Assembly: GCF_900177425.1 (NCBI RefSeq)
Contig: NZ_LT840184.1
Coordinates: 1,205,487-1,269,486, forward strand
Length of the DNA stretch: 64,000 nt
Direction of reading: 5' to 3'
DNA from: Paenibacillus uliginis N3/975
GTDB taxonomy: Bacteria; Bacillota; Bacilli; Paenibacillales; Paenibacillaceae
The position numbers and the translations under genes are program-made. A model generated the notes under the pieces. The model saw only the letters and a program-made list of their open reading frames with translations. It did no database searches and was not told where the DNA came from. Below, in pieces: positions 1-8,363 of the stretch. Position 1 is the first letter of the stretch. Every line of letters begins with the position of its first letter.

Positions 1-572
1 CGCCTCAGACAGAGGAAGAGCTGCTTCAGCTGCCGGGGATCGGGTCAAATAAGGCTGCTGAGCATGGTGCCGACTGGATAGAAATGACATCCAAGTTGGA
101 AAGAATTACAGCGTTTCCGCTAGATTGGGTATTTCGTCAGCTGAAGGAGGAGGAGTTTTTGTCTTGGCTCTATAAGCAGAAAGAGCATAAGTATAAACAG
201 GAACTGGAGAACTATCGTATGAGCCGGACGATGCTGATGGGCATAGCGGAAGGCTTGACACTGGATCAACTGAGTCAGAATACGGGAATGTCGCGCAGAG
301 ATTTGGTCGAACATTTGGAAGGGCTAGAGAAGGAAGGATACGATACTGAACTTCTTATCCGTATGGAGCTTGAGAGCATGCCGGATACGGAACAATCGGC
401 CATCTGGAAAGCTTTTGAGGAACTGGGAGACACTTTTCTTAAACCAGTAATGCAGCGTGTATATGGTCAGGAACCAGCAGCGGAGGGCGGTATGGAGCAG
501 CGGTACGAGCGTCTTCGCCTAATCCGGATCCGGTTCCGTCGGCAGCATTTTGAGAAGCGCGACGCCGTGTAG
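1..572 (+). CDS. HRDC-domain protein, C-terminal part (5' truncated by window edge)
   Basis: The reading frame is open from base 3, so the gene starts before the window. The first ~25 residues (TEEELLQLPGIGSNKA) fit the end of an HRDC domain, the helicase/RNase D C-terminal nucleic-acid-binding fold of RecQ and RNase D. After it come ~150 residues rich in charge with a helix-turn-helix-like stretch (LTLDQLSQNTGMSRRDLVEHL), as in the C-termini of RecQ-related proteins of Firmicutes. The internal ATG at 84 is not taken as the start because the homologous HRDC sequence lies upstream in frame. Whether the full protein carries a helicase core cannot be seen here. It ends at a bidirectional terminator shared with corA. 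Confidence 0.75.
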   Translation, partial: PQTEEELLQLPGIGSNKAAEHGADWIEMTSKLERITAFPLDWVFRQLKEEEFLSWLYKQKEHKYKQELENYRMSRTMLMGIAEGLTLDQLSQNTGMSRRDLVEHLEGLEKEGYDTELLIRMELESMPDTEQSAIWKAFEELGDTFLKPVMQRVYGQEPAAEGGMEQRYERLRLIRIRFRRQHFEKRDAV

Positions 573-580
573 ACTATGCC

Positions 581-619
581 AAAACGGGTGCCTTCCGTGA
601 ATGGAGGACACCCGTTTTT
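581..619. terminator. Bidirectional terminator between the HRDC gene and corA
   Basis: Inverted arms AAAACGGGTG and CACCCGTTTT enclose a second short stem (CTTCC/GGAGG). Both strands end in a T run. It lies between convergent genes. Confidence 0.85.
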
Positions 620-625
620 AGCGTT

Positions 626-1561
626 TCATAACCATTCTTTTTTACGGAACAGATAGTACATGCCTGACCCGAGAAAGATCATAAGTCCGAGAACGGCAAA
701 GTACGAATACTTCCAATGTAATTCAGGCATATTGTCAAAGTTCATGCCGTATATTCCAGTAATTACGGTAAGCGGCATGAAGATGGTGGTCATGGCAGTA
801 AAAACTCTCATAATTTCGTTCGCCCGGTTCGCAATACTGGACTGATAAGCTTCTCGAAGGTTACTCATCAGATCGCGGTAGGTTTCAAACGTCTCGGATA
901 TTTTCACAGCATTCTCGTAAATATCGCTGAAGTACTTTTGTAGTTGATCATCGATCAGGCGCAGGTCTTTTTTGTTCAGCGTGTTGATGACTTCCTTCTG
1001 GGGTCCAAGTACTTTTTTCAGCCACAAAATCTCGCTTCGCAAACCGATAATTTCATTCAAATGTGATTTCTTGGTATGCATCAATATGTCTTCTTCAAGC
1101 TGATCGATGCGTGCCTCAATCCGGTCACCAACCGTAAAGTAGTTGTCTGTGACCAGGTCAATCAAAATGTATAGGAACCGGTCCGGTGAGTTTGCTTCAT
1201 CTTCCCACAGAAGGGGCTTCACAGCCCGGAGTTCATGAATTTTCTGCTTGGTTACAGTAATGATAAAATGTCTTCCCAGAAAAATGTTCAGGGCCCGGAG
1301 GAAAATCTCCTCATCGTCAAAGCGGATGCTGTTTACTACGATAAAATAGTGGTTTTCGTATATTTCAATCTTTGGGCGCTGCTCTTCTTCACTCTGGGAG
1401 TCTTCAACTGCCAGGTCGTGCAGAGAGAATAGGGGCTGGAGTTCCGCCAAGTCTTCCACATCGGCATCGATCCAGTAAAACCCGTCAGTAGGGGCTGTAA
1501 GTGTCGTTTTAATGTCGTCGATGGGGGTAAAAACACCCGAATTCACCAACCGGATTTTCAT
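626..1561 (-). CDS. corA: CorA-family magnesium/divalent cation transporter
   Basis: A 311-aa CorA channel for Mg2+ (possibly Co2+/Ni2+) in the cytoplasmic membrane. A long, charged cytosolic domain is followed by two C-terminal membrane helices (about 245-270 and 285-305). The signature YGMN of the periplasmic loop lies at about 271-274, followed by the acidic NMPE loop, and the basic tail FRKKEWL is typical. Length matches the family. The RBS AAAGGAG is about 9 bases upstream of the ATG. It converges on the HRDC gene. The ~240-base upstream region lacks the conserved M-box magnesium riboswitch core. Confidence 0.95.
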   Translation of the reverse strand: MKIRLVNSGVFTPIDDIKTTLTAPTDGFYWIDADVEDLAELQPLFSLHDLAVEDSQSEEEQRPKIEIYENHYFIVVNSIRFDDEEIFLRALNIFLGRHFIITVTKQKIHELRAVKPLLWEDEANSPDRFLYILIDLVTDNYFTVGDRIEARIDQLEEDILMHTKKSHLNEIIGLRSEILWLKKVLGPQKEVINTLNKKDLRLIDDQLQKYFSDIYENAVKISETFETYRDLMSNLREAYQSSIANRANEIMRVFTAMTTIFMPLTVITGIYGMNFDNMPELHWKYSYFAVLGLMIFLGSGMYYLFRKKEWL

Positions 1562-1670
1562 CTGATATCACTCCTTTAATTCACTGCTTGCGCATACTCG
1601 AATAAAGGCATAGGGGTATCAGCTTACCGGTATACCGGCAGGTGTTCTGAATAATTCGGCATAAAGGCTT

Positions 1671-1778
1671 CTATAAGAGCGCATGAAAAATAACGCTGCC
1701 CGCCACCGGTGAGCTGATCTTGGTCCTATGCGGTTTTTCGTCACTCACATCCAGCTTATGGCTCGGGTCACCGTCCAT
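1671..1778 (-). CDS. Possible 35-aa leader peptide upstream of corA
   Basis: A short open frame (MDGDPSHKLDVS... to ...VIFHALL) ends 109 bases before corA. AGAGGTG sits 9 bases before the ATG; an in-frame ATG seven codons upstream has no RBS. The peptide is hydrophilic, has no membrane segment and resembles nothing I recognise. It could be a leader ORF or chance. The 12-base perfect palindrome CCGGTATACCGG (1627-1638) lies between it and corA. Confidence 0.25.
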   Translation of the reverse strand: MDGDPSHKLDVSDEKPHRTKISSPVAGSVIFHALL

Positions 1779-1932
1779 CCTCCATGTCACCTCTTTCATA
1801 TGGTTAATTAGCACTTGTCTAGTATAACGCTGGGGTTATTACCTTTCAAGGTGGAATTAAGCGTAAGATACTTCCTTGTACAGGGTATGGAAGAAGGAGG
1901 TGAGACGTTACATTTTTTTAGCTCAAAGCTTC

Positions 1933-1961
1933 TTGACGAAAAAATGTTCTTGATTTAAAGT
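1933..1961 (+). promoter_or_regulatory. Sigma-A-type promoter of the met operon
   Basis: TTGACG, 17-base spacer, TAAAGT. A start near 1968 would place the S-box about 35 bases into the transcript. Confidence 0.6.
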
Positions 1962-1999
1962 AATAATCAGTATTAACAGATGACAACTTCATACAGCTA

Positions 2000-2133
2000 A
2001 ATCTTATCAAGAGCAGGTGGAGGGACTAGCCCTATGAAACCCGGCAACCGGCGGCAATATCGCACGGTGCTAATTCTTGCAGGATGTACGCGACCTTATC
2101 GTTAAGGACCGCGAAATTCTGACAGATGAGAGA
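2000..2133 (+). promoter_or_regulatory. SAM-I (S-box) riboswitch
   Basis: Contains the conserved S-box core: CTTATCAAGAGCAGGTGGAG, GGGACTAGCCCTATGAAACC, CGGCAACC and GGTGCTAATTC. The closing P1 helix pairs CTTATC (2003-2008) with GATGAG (2125-2130). The P4 arm is lengthened by a GCG.../CGC stem. S-adenosylmethionine binding normally stops transcription, and a terminator follows at once. It controls metA-metI-metC. Confidence 0.95.
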
Positions 2134-2159
2134 GGCGCATAGTTTACGTATACGTACAT

Positions 2160-2192
2160 ATGACCTTTCTCATTAGAGATAGGTCATTTTTG
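2160..2192 (+). terminator. S-box expression-platform terminator
   Basis: ATGACCT and AGGTCAT form a stem followed by TTTTT, directly after the S-box aptamer and 65 bases before metA. Confidence 0.85.
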
Positions 2193-2256
2193 CGTTACTT
2201 TGGCCTTCTCTGACTTTTTGTAATCAACTATTTATTAACCCGAAGGAGGAGTAATT

Positions 2257-3174
2257 ATGCCGATCAAAATTCCAGACACACTGCCTGCAAAGGAAATTCT
2301 TGCTGGGGAGAACATTTTTGTAATGGATGAAAGCCATGCGTTTCATCAAGATATCCGCCCGCTGCGGATTGCCATTCTGAATTTGATGCCGACCAAGGAA
2401 ACGACGGAGACACAGCTGCTTCGCCTGATCGGTAATTCACCGCTTCAGGTGGATGTTGTCCTACTTCATCCGGGATCTCATACTTCTAAAAATACCCCGG
2501 CAGAGCATTTGGAGTCGTTCTATAAAACATTTGAGGAAGTAAAGCATCGCCGCTTTGACGGCATGATCATTACGGGTGCGCCTGTCGAGCAGCTTCATTT
2601 TGAAGAAGTGAACTATTGGAATGAGCTCACCGAAATTTTTGAATGGAGTAAGAGGAATGTAACCTCGACCCTTCACATATGTTGGGCTTCCCAGGCGGGT
2701 CTTTACTATCATTATGGTGTACCGAAATACAGTCTTTCCGAAAAATGCTTCGGTGTGTTCTCCCACACCGTAAACGAACCGACGGTAAAACTTCTTCGGG
2801 GCTTTGATGAGGTGTTCTATGCCCCTCATTCCAGGCATACCGAAGTGCGCCGGGAAGATGTCGAGCAGTCGGTTCAACTTGAAATTTTGTCTGAATCCGA
2901 GGAGGCTGGCATTTATCTGGTAGCCTCAAAGGACGGTAGACAAGTGTTTGTAACAGGGCACTCGGAGTATGATTCTGATTCGCTTCGGTGGGAATATGAA
3001 CGGGATGCTGCGAAAGGATTGGACGTTGCACTTCCACGCCATTATTACCCGAAGGATGACCCGAATATAAAACCGCCGTCCGTTTGGAGAGCCCATGCGA
3101 ATTTATTATTCTCTAATTGGCTGAATTACTATGTATATCAAGAAACGCCTTATGATATTGGACCGCAAATCTAG
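2257..3174 (+). CDS. metA: Homoserine O-acyltransferase MetA (likely acetyl-CoA-using)
   Basis: A 305-aa cytosolic enzyme that acylates homoserine, the first committed step of methionine synthesis. The catalytic Cys142 (HICWASQAG), His235 and Glu237 (TGHSEYDS) sit at E. coli MetA numbering. Residue 111 is Glu (TGAPVEQL), where succinyl-CoA-specific enzymes have Gly. In characterised Bacillus MetA, Glu111 goes with acetyl-CoA use, so the product is probably O-acetylhomoserine despite the usual succinyltransferase label. It has the RBS GAAGGAGG and is first in the S-box operon, 37 bases before metI. Confidence 0.95.
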   Translation: MPIKIPDTLPAKEILAGENIFVMDESHAFHQDIRPLRIAILNLMPTKETTETQLLRLIGNSPLQVDVVLLHPGSHTSKNTPAEHLESFYKTFEEVKHRRFDGMIITGAPVEQLHFEEVNYWNELTEIFEWSKRNVTSTLHICWASQAGLYYHYGVPKYSLSEKCFGVFSHTVNEPTVKLLRGFDEVFYAPHSRHTEVRREDVEQSVQLEILSESEEAGIYLVASKDGRQVFVTGHSEYDSDSLRWEYERDAAKGLDVALPRHYYPKDDPNIKPPSVWRAHANLLFSNWLNYYVYQETPYDIGPQI

Positions 3175-3211
3175 AGAGAAAAGAAAAGTAATGTTAAAAG
3201 GAGGAGCGAAC

Positions 3212-4390
3212 ATGGAGAAGAAACAACTGAGAATTGAAAGCAGGCTGGCTCAAATTGGTTCAGTAGAGGAGCCGGTGACGGGAGCCATTAATTTTCCGAT
3301 CTATCCAGCTACAGCATTCCGTCACCCGAAGTTGGGTCAAAGCACAGGCTTCGATTATTCCCGTACGAAAAGTCCGACAAGACAGGTTCTGGAGGAAGCG
3401 GCGGCTGCATTGGAATCAGGGGATGCCGGGTTTGCCTGCAGTTCTGGGATGGCGGCATTACAGACTGTGTTCGCCCTCTTCGGACAGGGTGATCATCTTA
3501 TCGTATCACTGGATTTATACGGAGGCACTTACCGTCTGATCGAAAAAATATTGTCCAGGTATGGAGTAAGCGCAACTTATGTCGATACGAATGATATGGA
3601 CGCGCTGGAGCAGTCCAGAAAACCGAACACAAAAGCGGTCATTATCGAGACGCCAACGAACCCGCTGATGATGATAACAGATATTGAGGCTGTCTGTAGT
3701 TGGGCCCGGCATCATGGCCTGATCAGTATTGTGGATAACACGCTGCTGACACCGTTCTTTCAGAGACCTATCGAGCTTGGAGCTGATATCGTTGTACACA
3801 GCGCAACCAAATATTTGGGAGGGCACAACGATGTGCTAGCAGGATTAATCGTTACCAAGGGGAAAGAGCTGTCAGAGGAAATTGCCTTTTTACACAATTC
3901 GATCGGGGCGGTGCTGGGTCCGACGGACTCTTACCAACTGATGCGCGGCATGAAAACACTGGCGCTTAGAATGGAGCGTCATGAAAGCAATGCAATGGCT
4001 ATGGCAATGTTTCTCAAGGAGCATCCGGCAGTATCCGAGGTATTCTACCCGGCATTTCCTGATCATCCGGGATATGAAGTTCAGCAGAAGCAGTCCAGTG
4101 GAAATACAGGTATTTTTTCTTTCAAAGTGAAGGATGCAAGGTATGTTGAGCCTTTGCTTCGTCATATCAAGCTGATTGCTTTTGCCGAGAGCCTGGGAGG
4201 GGTTGAATCTTTAATGACCTATCCGGCGGTTCAGACACATGCCGACATCCCGCTGGAGATACGCGAAGCTGTTGGCGTGGATGACCGATTACTTCGTTTC
4301 TCCGTAGGTATTGAGCATGCAGACGATTTAATTGCGGATCTGGATGCCGCTCTAAATGCTGCTGCAGCTGAAATAGAAGGAGGAGCATAG
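3212..4390 (+). CDS. metI: MetI: cystathionine gamma-synthase / O-acetylhomoserine thiolyase
   Basis: A 392-aa PLP enzyme of the Cys/Met metabolism family. It joins O-acylhomoserine to cysteine (giving cystathionine) or to sulfide. The PLP lysine is Lys200 in HSATKYLGGHND, and SSGMAA and ETPTNPL bind the cofactor phosphate and ring. The start is the ATG at 3212, with AAAGGAGG 8 bases upstream. The longer frame from 3131 overlaps metA and has no RBS. The gene ends 2 bases before metC. Order and similarity match B. subtilis metI-metC. Confidence 0.92.
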   Translation: MEKKQLRIESRLAQIGSVEEPVTGAINFPIYPATAFRHPKLGQSTGFDYSRTKSPTRQVLEEAAAALESGDAGFACSSGMAALQTVFALFGQGDHLIVSLDLYGGTYRLIEKILSRYGVSATYVDTNDMDALEQSRKPNTKAVIIETPTNPLMMITDIEAVCSWARHHGLISIVDNTLLTPFFQRPIELGADIVVHSATKYLGGHNDVLAGLIVTKGKELSEEIAFLHNSIGAVLGPTDSYQLMRGMKTLALRMERHESNAMAMAMFLKEHPAVSEVFYPAFPDHPGYEVQQKQSSGNTGIFSFKVKDARYVEPLLRHIKLIAFAESLGGVESLMTYPAVQTHADIPLEIREAVGVDDRLLRFSVGIEHADDLIADLDAALNAAAAEIEGGA

Positions 4391-4392
4391 AG

Positions 4393-5565
4393 ATGAGTCA
4401 AGACAACCAGAACAGACATCCCCTTAGATTTGAAACCAGACTGCTTCATTTCGGAGGAGAAATTGACCCCACAACGGGCGCTTCCAGTGTTCCGATTTAT
4501 CAAGCCTCTACGTTCCATCATGAGGATGTGTTTGCCCCGCCGGTTCATGATTACAGCAGATCCGGCAACCCGACACGACAAGTGTTGGAGGATTATATAG
4601 CATTGCTGGAAGGCGGTGTTCAAGGCTTTGCCTATGCATCAGGTATGGCGGCAATCTCAAGCACATTCATGATGCTCTCGGCGGGAGATCATATCATCGT
4701 GACAGAGGATGTATACGGCGGTACATATCGATTGCTAACGAGCATATTGAACCGAATGGGCATGGAATGCACATTCGTGGATATGACCGATCTGGAGCAG
4801 GTGAAGAGAGCATTAAAATCCAACACAAAGGCCGTATATATGGAAACTCCTTCGAATCCGACATTAAAAATAACAGATATCGGCGCAATAACGGCTTGGG
4901 CTCAGAATCACGGACTATTAACGATACTGGATAATACTTTTATGACTCCGTACTATCAACGGCCGATTGAACAGGGAGTAGATATCGTTCTTCATAGCGC
5001 AACCAAATTTCTTGGAGGACACAGCGATGTGCTGGCAGGCTTGGCTGTTGCCCGAACCGAGAGCATTGGAGTGCAGCTGAAGCAGCTTCAGAATGGACTC
5101 GGAACTGTGCTTGGCGTACAGGATTCCTGGCTGCTGATGCGTGGCATGAAAACGCTGGGCGCACGTATGACACATAGTGAGCAAAGTGCTGCTAAACTTG
5201 CTGCATGGCTTACCGGACGAAATGATATTGAGGCGGTATACTATCCGGGTTTGCTGAATCATCCGGGACGCGAGATTCATGAGAAGCAGTGCAGCGGTTA
5301 TGGTGCGGTCGTATCGTTTGATGTAGGATCAGGTGAACGAGCCAAGAAAGTGCTGAATGCGGTTAGACTGCCTCTGGTAGCTGTAAGCTTGGGTGCAGTA
5401 GAGAGTATTCTCTCTTATCCTGCAATGATGTCCCATGCTGCAATGGGAGAGAAAGTACGCCATGAACGTGGGATCACCGACGGGTTGCTTCGTTTTTCGG
5501 TCGGGTTGGAAGATATTGATGATCTTATTGCTGATTTGGATGGAGCACTTGGAGTGTTCAGATGA
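4393..5565 (+). CDS. metC: MetC: cystathionine beta-lyase
   Basis: A 390-aa paralogue of MetI in the same PLP family; it splits cystathionine to homocysteine, pyruvate and ammonia. The PLP lysine is Lys205 (HSATKFLGGHSD); SGMAA and ETPSNPT are conserved. MetI and MetC cannot be told apart with certainty by sequence alone; the assignment follows the metI-metC order. The RBS GAAGGAGGAG overlaps the end of metI, so the two are probably translationally coupled. A terminator follows. Confidence 0.9.
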   Translation: MSQDNQNRHPLRFETRLLHFGGEIDPTTGASSVPIYQASTFHHEDVFAPPVHDYSRSGNPTRQVLEDYIALLEGGVQGFAYASGMAAISSTFMMLSAGDHIIVTEDVYGGTYRLLTSILNRMGMECTFVDMTDLEQVKRALKSNTKAVYMETPSNPTLKITDIGAITAWAQNHGLLTILDNTFMTPYYQRPIEQGVDIVLHSATKFLGGHSDVLAGLAVARTESIGVQLKQLQNGLGTVLGVQDSWLLMRGMKTLGARMTHSEQSAAKLAAWLTGRNDIEAVYYPGLLNHPGREIHEKQCSGYGAVVSFDVGSGERAKKVLNAVRLPLVAVSLGAVESILSYPAMMSHAAMGEKVRHERGITDGLLRFSVGLEDIDDLIADLDGALGVFR

Positions 5566-5580
5566 CATAATTTGTAGAAT

Positions 5581-5608
5581 GGCATCCAGTAATCTGGATG
5601 TCGTTTTT
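5581..5608 (+). terminator. Terminator of the met operon
   Basis: GGCATCCAG and CTGGATGTC form a stem with loop TAAT, followed by GTTTTTA. Confidence 0.85.
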
Positions 5609-5698
5609 ACTTCCTTTATGTGGTACGATGAAAAAGTTATTATATGTAGGCAAGTGAGATTCACTGTCTTTTAGCCGTGATAAGGGAGGATCCTATAT

Positions 5699-6832
5699 AT
5701 GAGCACTGTTAATAGTATTCTGGATAAAGCGCTGCGAGGTGAGCGCTTGAATCTGGAAGATACCGTGACACTCTTTGAGAGTGATGAGATTGAAAAAATC
5801 GGTCATGCCGCCAATGTTATGACCAAACGGCTGCATCCTGATCCGATTACGACCTTCGTTATTGGACGGAACGTAAACTACACGAATGTGTGTGATGTGT
5901 ACTGCCGATTCTGTGCTTTTTACCGCAGACCGGGACATGAAGAAGGATACGTATTGTCCGATGAGGAGATTTTCCAAAAAATTCAGGAAACTGAAGATGT
6001 GAATGGAACGGAGATTTTAATGCAGGGCGGAACCAACCCAAATCTATCGTTCAGTTACTATACGGATTTGCTTCGCAACATCAAGAAACGTTTTCCTAAC
6101 ATTACGATGCACTCCTTCTCACCGGCAGAGATTGTAAAAATGATGGACGTGTCAGGGCTTAGCATGGAAGAAGTTGTTCGTGATCTACGAGATGCTGGTC
6201 TGGATTCGCTGCCTGGCGGCGGGGCTGAAATTTTGGACGACCGTATCCGTCAGAAAGTCAGTAAGCTGAAGGGTAGCTGGCGCCAGTGGATGGACGTCAT
6301 GCAGACGGCACACAAGCTTGGAATGAATACGACAGCAACTATGGTTATCGGGTTGGGTGAATCGATGGAGCAAAGAGCTCTTCATTTGCTTCGGATACGT
6401 GATGCCCAAGACGAATGTATTCAGAACGGATGGAACTCCAAGGGCTTCCTTGCCTTTATACCTTTTACCTTCCAGCCGGATAACACGAACCTGAAGCGCG
6501 AACGCGAGACGCCTGAGGCATACTTGAAATCAGTTGCGATCGGTCGTCTGGCTATCGATAATGTTCCGAATCTCCAATCCTCATGGGTGACGATGGGGCC
6601 GGAAATTGGCAAGCTGTCTCTGTCATACGGCTGCAACGACTTCGGTAGCACGATGATGGAAGAAAATGTGGTTTCTTCAGCTGGAGCGGTGTATAAAGTG
6701 AACATCGAGTCCATTTTGAAGCTGATCCGCGAGAGTGGTAATATCCCTGCCCAGCGGAACACGAAGTATGATATTCTGCGTGTGTTTAATGACAATAGCA
6801 CCGTTGATCGCGATTTTGTGATGCAGAATTAA
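5699..6832 (+). CDS. mqnC: Cyclic dehypoxanthine futalosine synthase MqnC
   Basis: A 377-aa radical-SAM enzyme of the futalosine route to menaquinone; it cyclises dehypoxanthinyl futalosine. The iron-sulfur ligands are Cys65, Cys69 and Cys72 (CDVYCRFC, the CxxxCxxC variant), and MQGGTNP and GGGAEIL follow as in the MqnC/MqnE/CofH group. ITTFVIGRNVNYTNVC before the cluster and SSWVTMGPEIG near the C-terminus are typical of MqnC. The RBS GGGAGG is 8 bases upstream. It is monocistronic, between two terminators; no other mqn gene is in the window. Confidence 0.92.
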   Translation: MSTVNSILDKALRGERLNLEDTVTLFESDEIEKIGHAANVMTKRLHPDPITTFVIGRNVNYTNVCDVYCRFCAFYRRPGHEEGYVLSDEEIFQKIQETEDVNGTEILMQGGTNPNLSFSYYTDLLRNIKKRFPNITMHSFSPAEIVKMMDVSGLSMEEVVRDLRDAGLDSLPGGGAEILDDRIRQKVSKLKGSWRQWMDVMQTAHKLGMNTTATMVIGLGESMEQRALHLLRIRDAQDECIQNGWNSKGFLAFIPFTFQPDNTNLKRERETPEAYLKSVAIGRLAIDNVPNLQSSWVTMGPEIGKLSLSYGCNDFGSTMMEENVVSSAGAVYKVNIESILKLIRESGNIPAQRNTKYDILRVFNDNSTVDRDFVMQN

Positions 6833-6848
6833 TACGTATCCTAACATT

Positions 6849-6890
6849 AAGCCCTCTCTCCCGATGGTATCGTGGAGACAGGGCTTTTTT
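6849..6890 (+). terminator. Terminator after mqnC
   Basis: AAGCCCT...AGGGCTT with an inner CTCTC/GTGGAG pairing, followed by TTTTTT. Confidence 0.85.
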
Positions 6891-6986
6891 TACGGTGAAA
6901 CCGTTTCTACTTGCGTGACTTCATCAAGCAAACCCCGTCAGAACAGGCAGGAGATCAACTTGCTTCTTTTTCCAAAAATCAGTTCC

Positions 6987-7015
6987 GTATATCCCCCCTC
7001 AGGTCCCCATATACT
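6987..7015 (+). promoter_or_regulatory. Candidate sigma-E-type promoter for ytxC
   Basis: GTATAT, 15-base spacer, CATATACT, against the mother-cell sigma-E pattern (KMATATT...CATACAMT). It lies 30 bases before the ytxC start. Sequence match only. Confidence 0.4.
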
Positions 7016-7044
7016 GAAACAGGGAACCCGAAAGGAGCGATTCC

Positions 7045-7983
7045 ATGGAACTGTTCAGCATATCGGTCAATACACGGACTGACGGTGAAAAAGAAGCCTT
7101 TTACCGTATCTTGTCAGACAAGCAGAAAGAGTTACATAAACAATGCAGGCAGTTGAAGTTTTCGTTCAGCGCTTCGAGAGATCGGGTCATTTGGACGTGT
7201 TCCGGAAAGCTGCCGCTCACGGCATGGACCTCATCCGCTGAGATGGTGCGCAGGCTGGTATCTGAAGCGGCAGCAGCTTACATCTTGGAGGAGAAAGAGC
7301 AGGATATTGCAGCCCGGCTGCTGCTTTCGGAATTTGAGTTCAATGATAATGAAGAATCCGAGCGTGTTCTGCAATGGTTTTTGATGTTGCTTGCAAAGGA
7401 TGACAATCCGTCAGGTGATTATTCACAGCAGCGCAGGCGGAAGCTGAAGGACAGTATATTTGTCTGCCTGTCGGAGTCTCCTGATCTGAATTTGGATGGC
7501 TTTATGACCTTTCGGATGCAGTCATATGAACAGGAGCTAAGGGAAATGGCGGAGTATGCGGTAGATGAGTTCATGCTGGATCAGCAATATGAGGAGTTTG
7601 TAAGTCTGCTTAAATATTTTGTGTATTTTCAGGAGCCGCTTATGCCTTTAGTCCACGTCGTGCATAAGGGAGGAGAGGATTTCCTTCTGCTCGACGGCAG
7701 CCTAAGACCGATCGAGAAGATGCGGGACGAAGGGCTGGTTATGGAACGGCTCGATCAGGATATGGAATTTGAGGATATGGTCGTTAGTACGTTGATCTCG
7801 GTATCCCCTGCACGTATGATCATTCATACACGGGAGCCGGACCTTCCGGTTATTGTCACACTGGCACATATTTTTGATAACCGGGCGGAGGTGTGCATCA
7901 GCTGTCCTGAATGCAGCCCCTTTCTTGGAAGCTTGGCTAATGATGACTTGACGTTCCCGGCAAAACGGGATTATAATAACTGA
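7045..7983 (+). CDS. ytxC: YtxC-family sporulation protein
   Basis: A 312-aa soluble protein, function unknown, matching the YtxC family of spore formers in length, layout and gene position directly before thrS. Recognisable parts are the central charged helical region (RRRKLKDSIFVCLSESPDLNLDGFMTFR split by ordinary residues), AVDEFMLDQQYEEFVSLLKYFV, and the C-terminal cysteine stretch (CISCPEC). There is no signal peptide or membrane helix. The RBS AAAGGAG is 8 bases before the ATG. A sigma-E-like promoter lies upstream. Confidence 0.85.
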   Translation: MELFSISVNTRTDGEKEAFYRILSDKQKELHKQCRQLKFSFSASRDRVIWTCSGKLPLTAWTSSAEMVRRLVSEAAAAYILEEKEQDIAARLLLSEFEFNDNEESERVLQWFLMLLAKDDNPSGDYSQQRRRKLKDSIFVCLSESPDLNLDGFMTFRMQSYEQELREMAEYAVDEFMLDQQYEEFVSLLKYFVYFQEPLMPLVHVVHKGGEDFLLLDGSLRPIEKMRDEGLVMERLDQDMEFEDMVVSTLISVSPARMIIHTREPDLPVIVTLAHIFDNRAEVCISCPECSPFLGSLANDDLTFPAKRDYNN

Positions 7984-7998
7984 TAAATTCACGTAAAA

Positions 7999-8292
7999 AG
8001 CATCGACAAAGACATGGATCAAGCAGGCTAAGACCGACCAGAGAGAGGAAACAAGGCTGTAATTTCCTCCGGTACGCTATTGATTTACCCCTTTGTAGCT
8101 GCGTTGTCGAAATGTCCTTGGATACTGTATAAAGTGTTCTAGAGAGAGTAGGCTTCGCCGGTTCATTACCGTTACCCAATGCCAACGAAGGATCTTCTCA
8201 GAGCAGTAGATACATGACTGTTTCTGGAGATCGAACTAGGGTGGAACCACGAGTATAACACTCGTCCCTTTGCGGGACGGGTGTTTTTTATG
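7999..8292 (+). promoter_or_regulatory. T-box riboswitch (threonyl) upstream of thrS
   Basis: The T-box core AGGGTGGAACCACG is at 8238-8251 and leads into a GC-rich terminator (CGTCCC/GGGACG, then TTTTTT, to 8290). The base of stem I pairs CGACAA (8004-8009) with TTGTCG (8104-8109). Uncharged tRNA binding switches the terminator to an antiterminator. Thr specificity is inferred from the downstream gene; I did not assign the specifier codon with confidence. Confidence 0.93.
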
Positions 8293-8363
8293 TTGTCCTG
8301 CAGGTGTGGATCATAAGGATCAAACGTGAAATTAAACAATGATTCTTTCAGGAGGAATGCAGG

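Noticed and set aside
1562..1850. M-box (magnesium) riboswitch upstream of corA
   Set aside because: The conserved M-box core is not present on the minus strand.
6864..7156. Overlapping 72- and 81-codon ORFs before ytxC
   Set aside because: They start inside the mqnC terminator region without RBS and overlap the ytxC start; no family resemblance.
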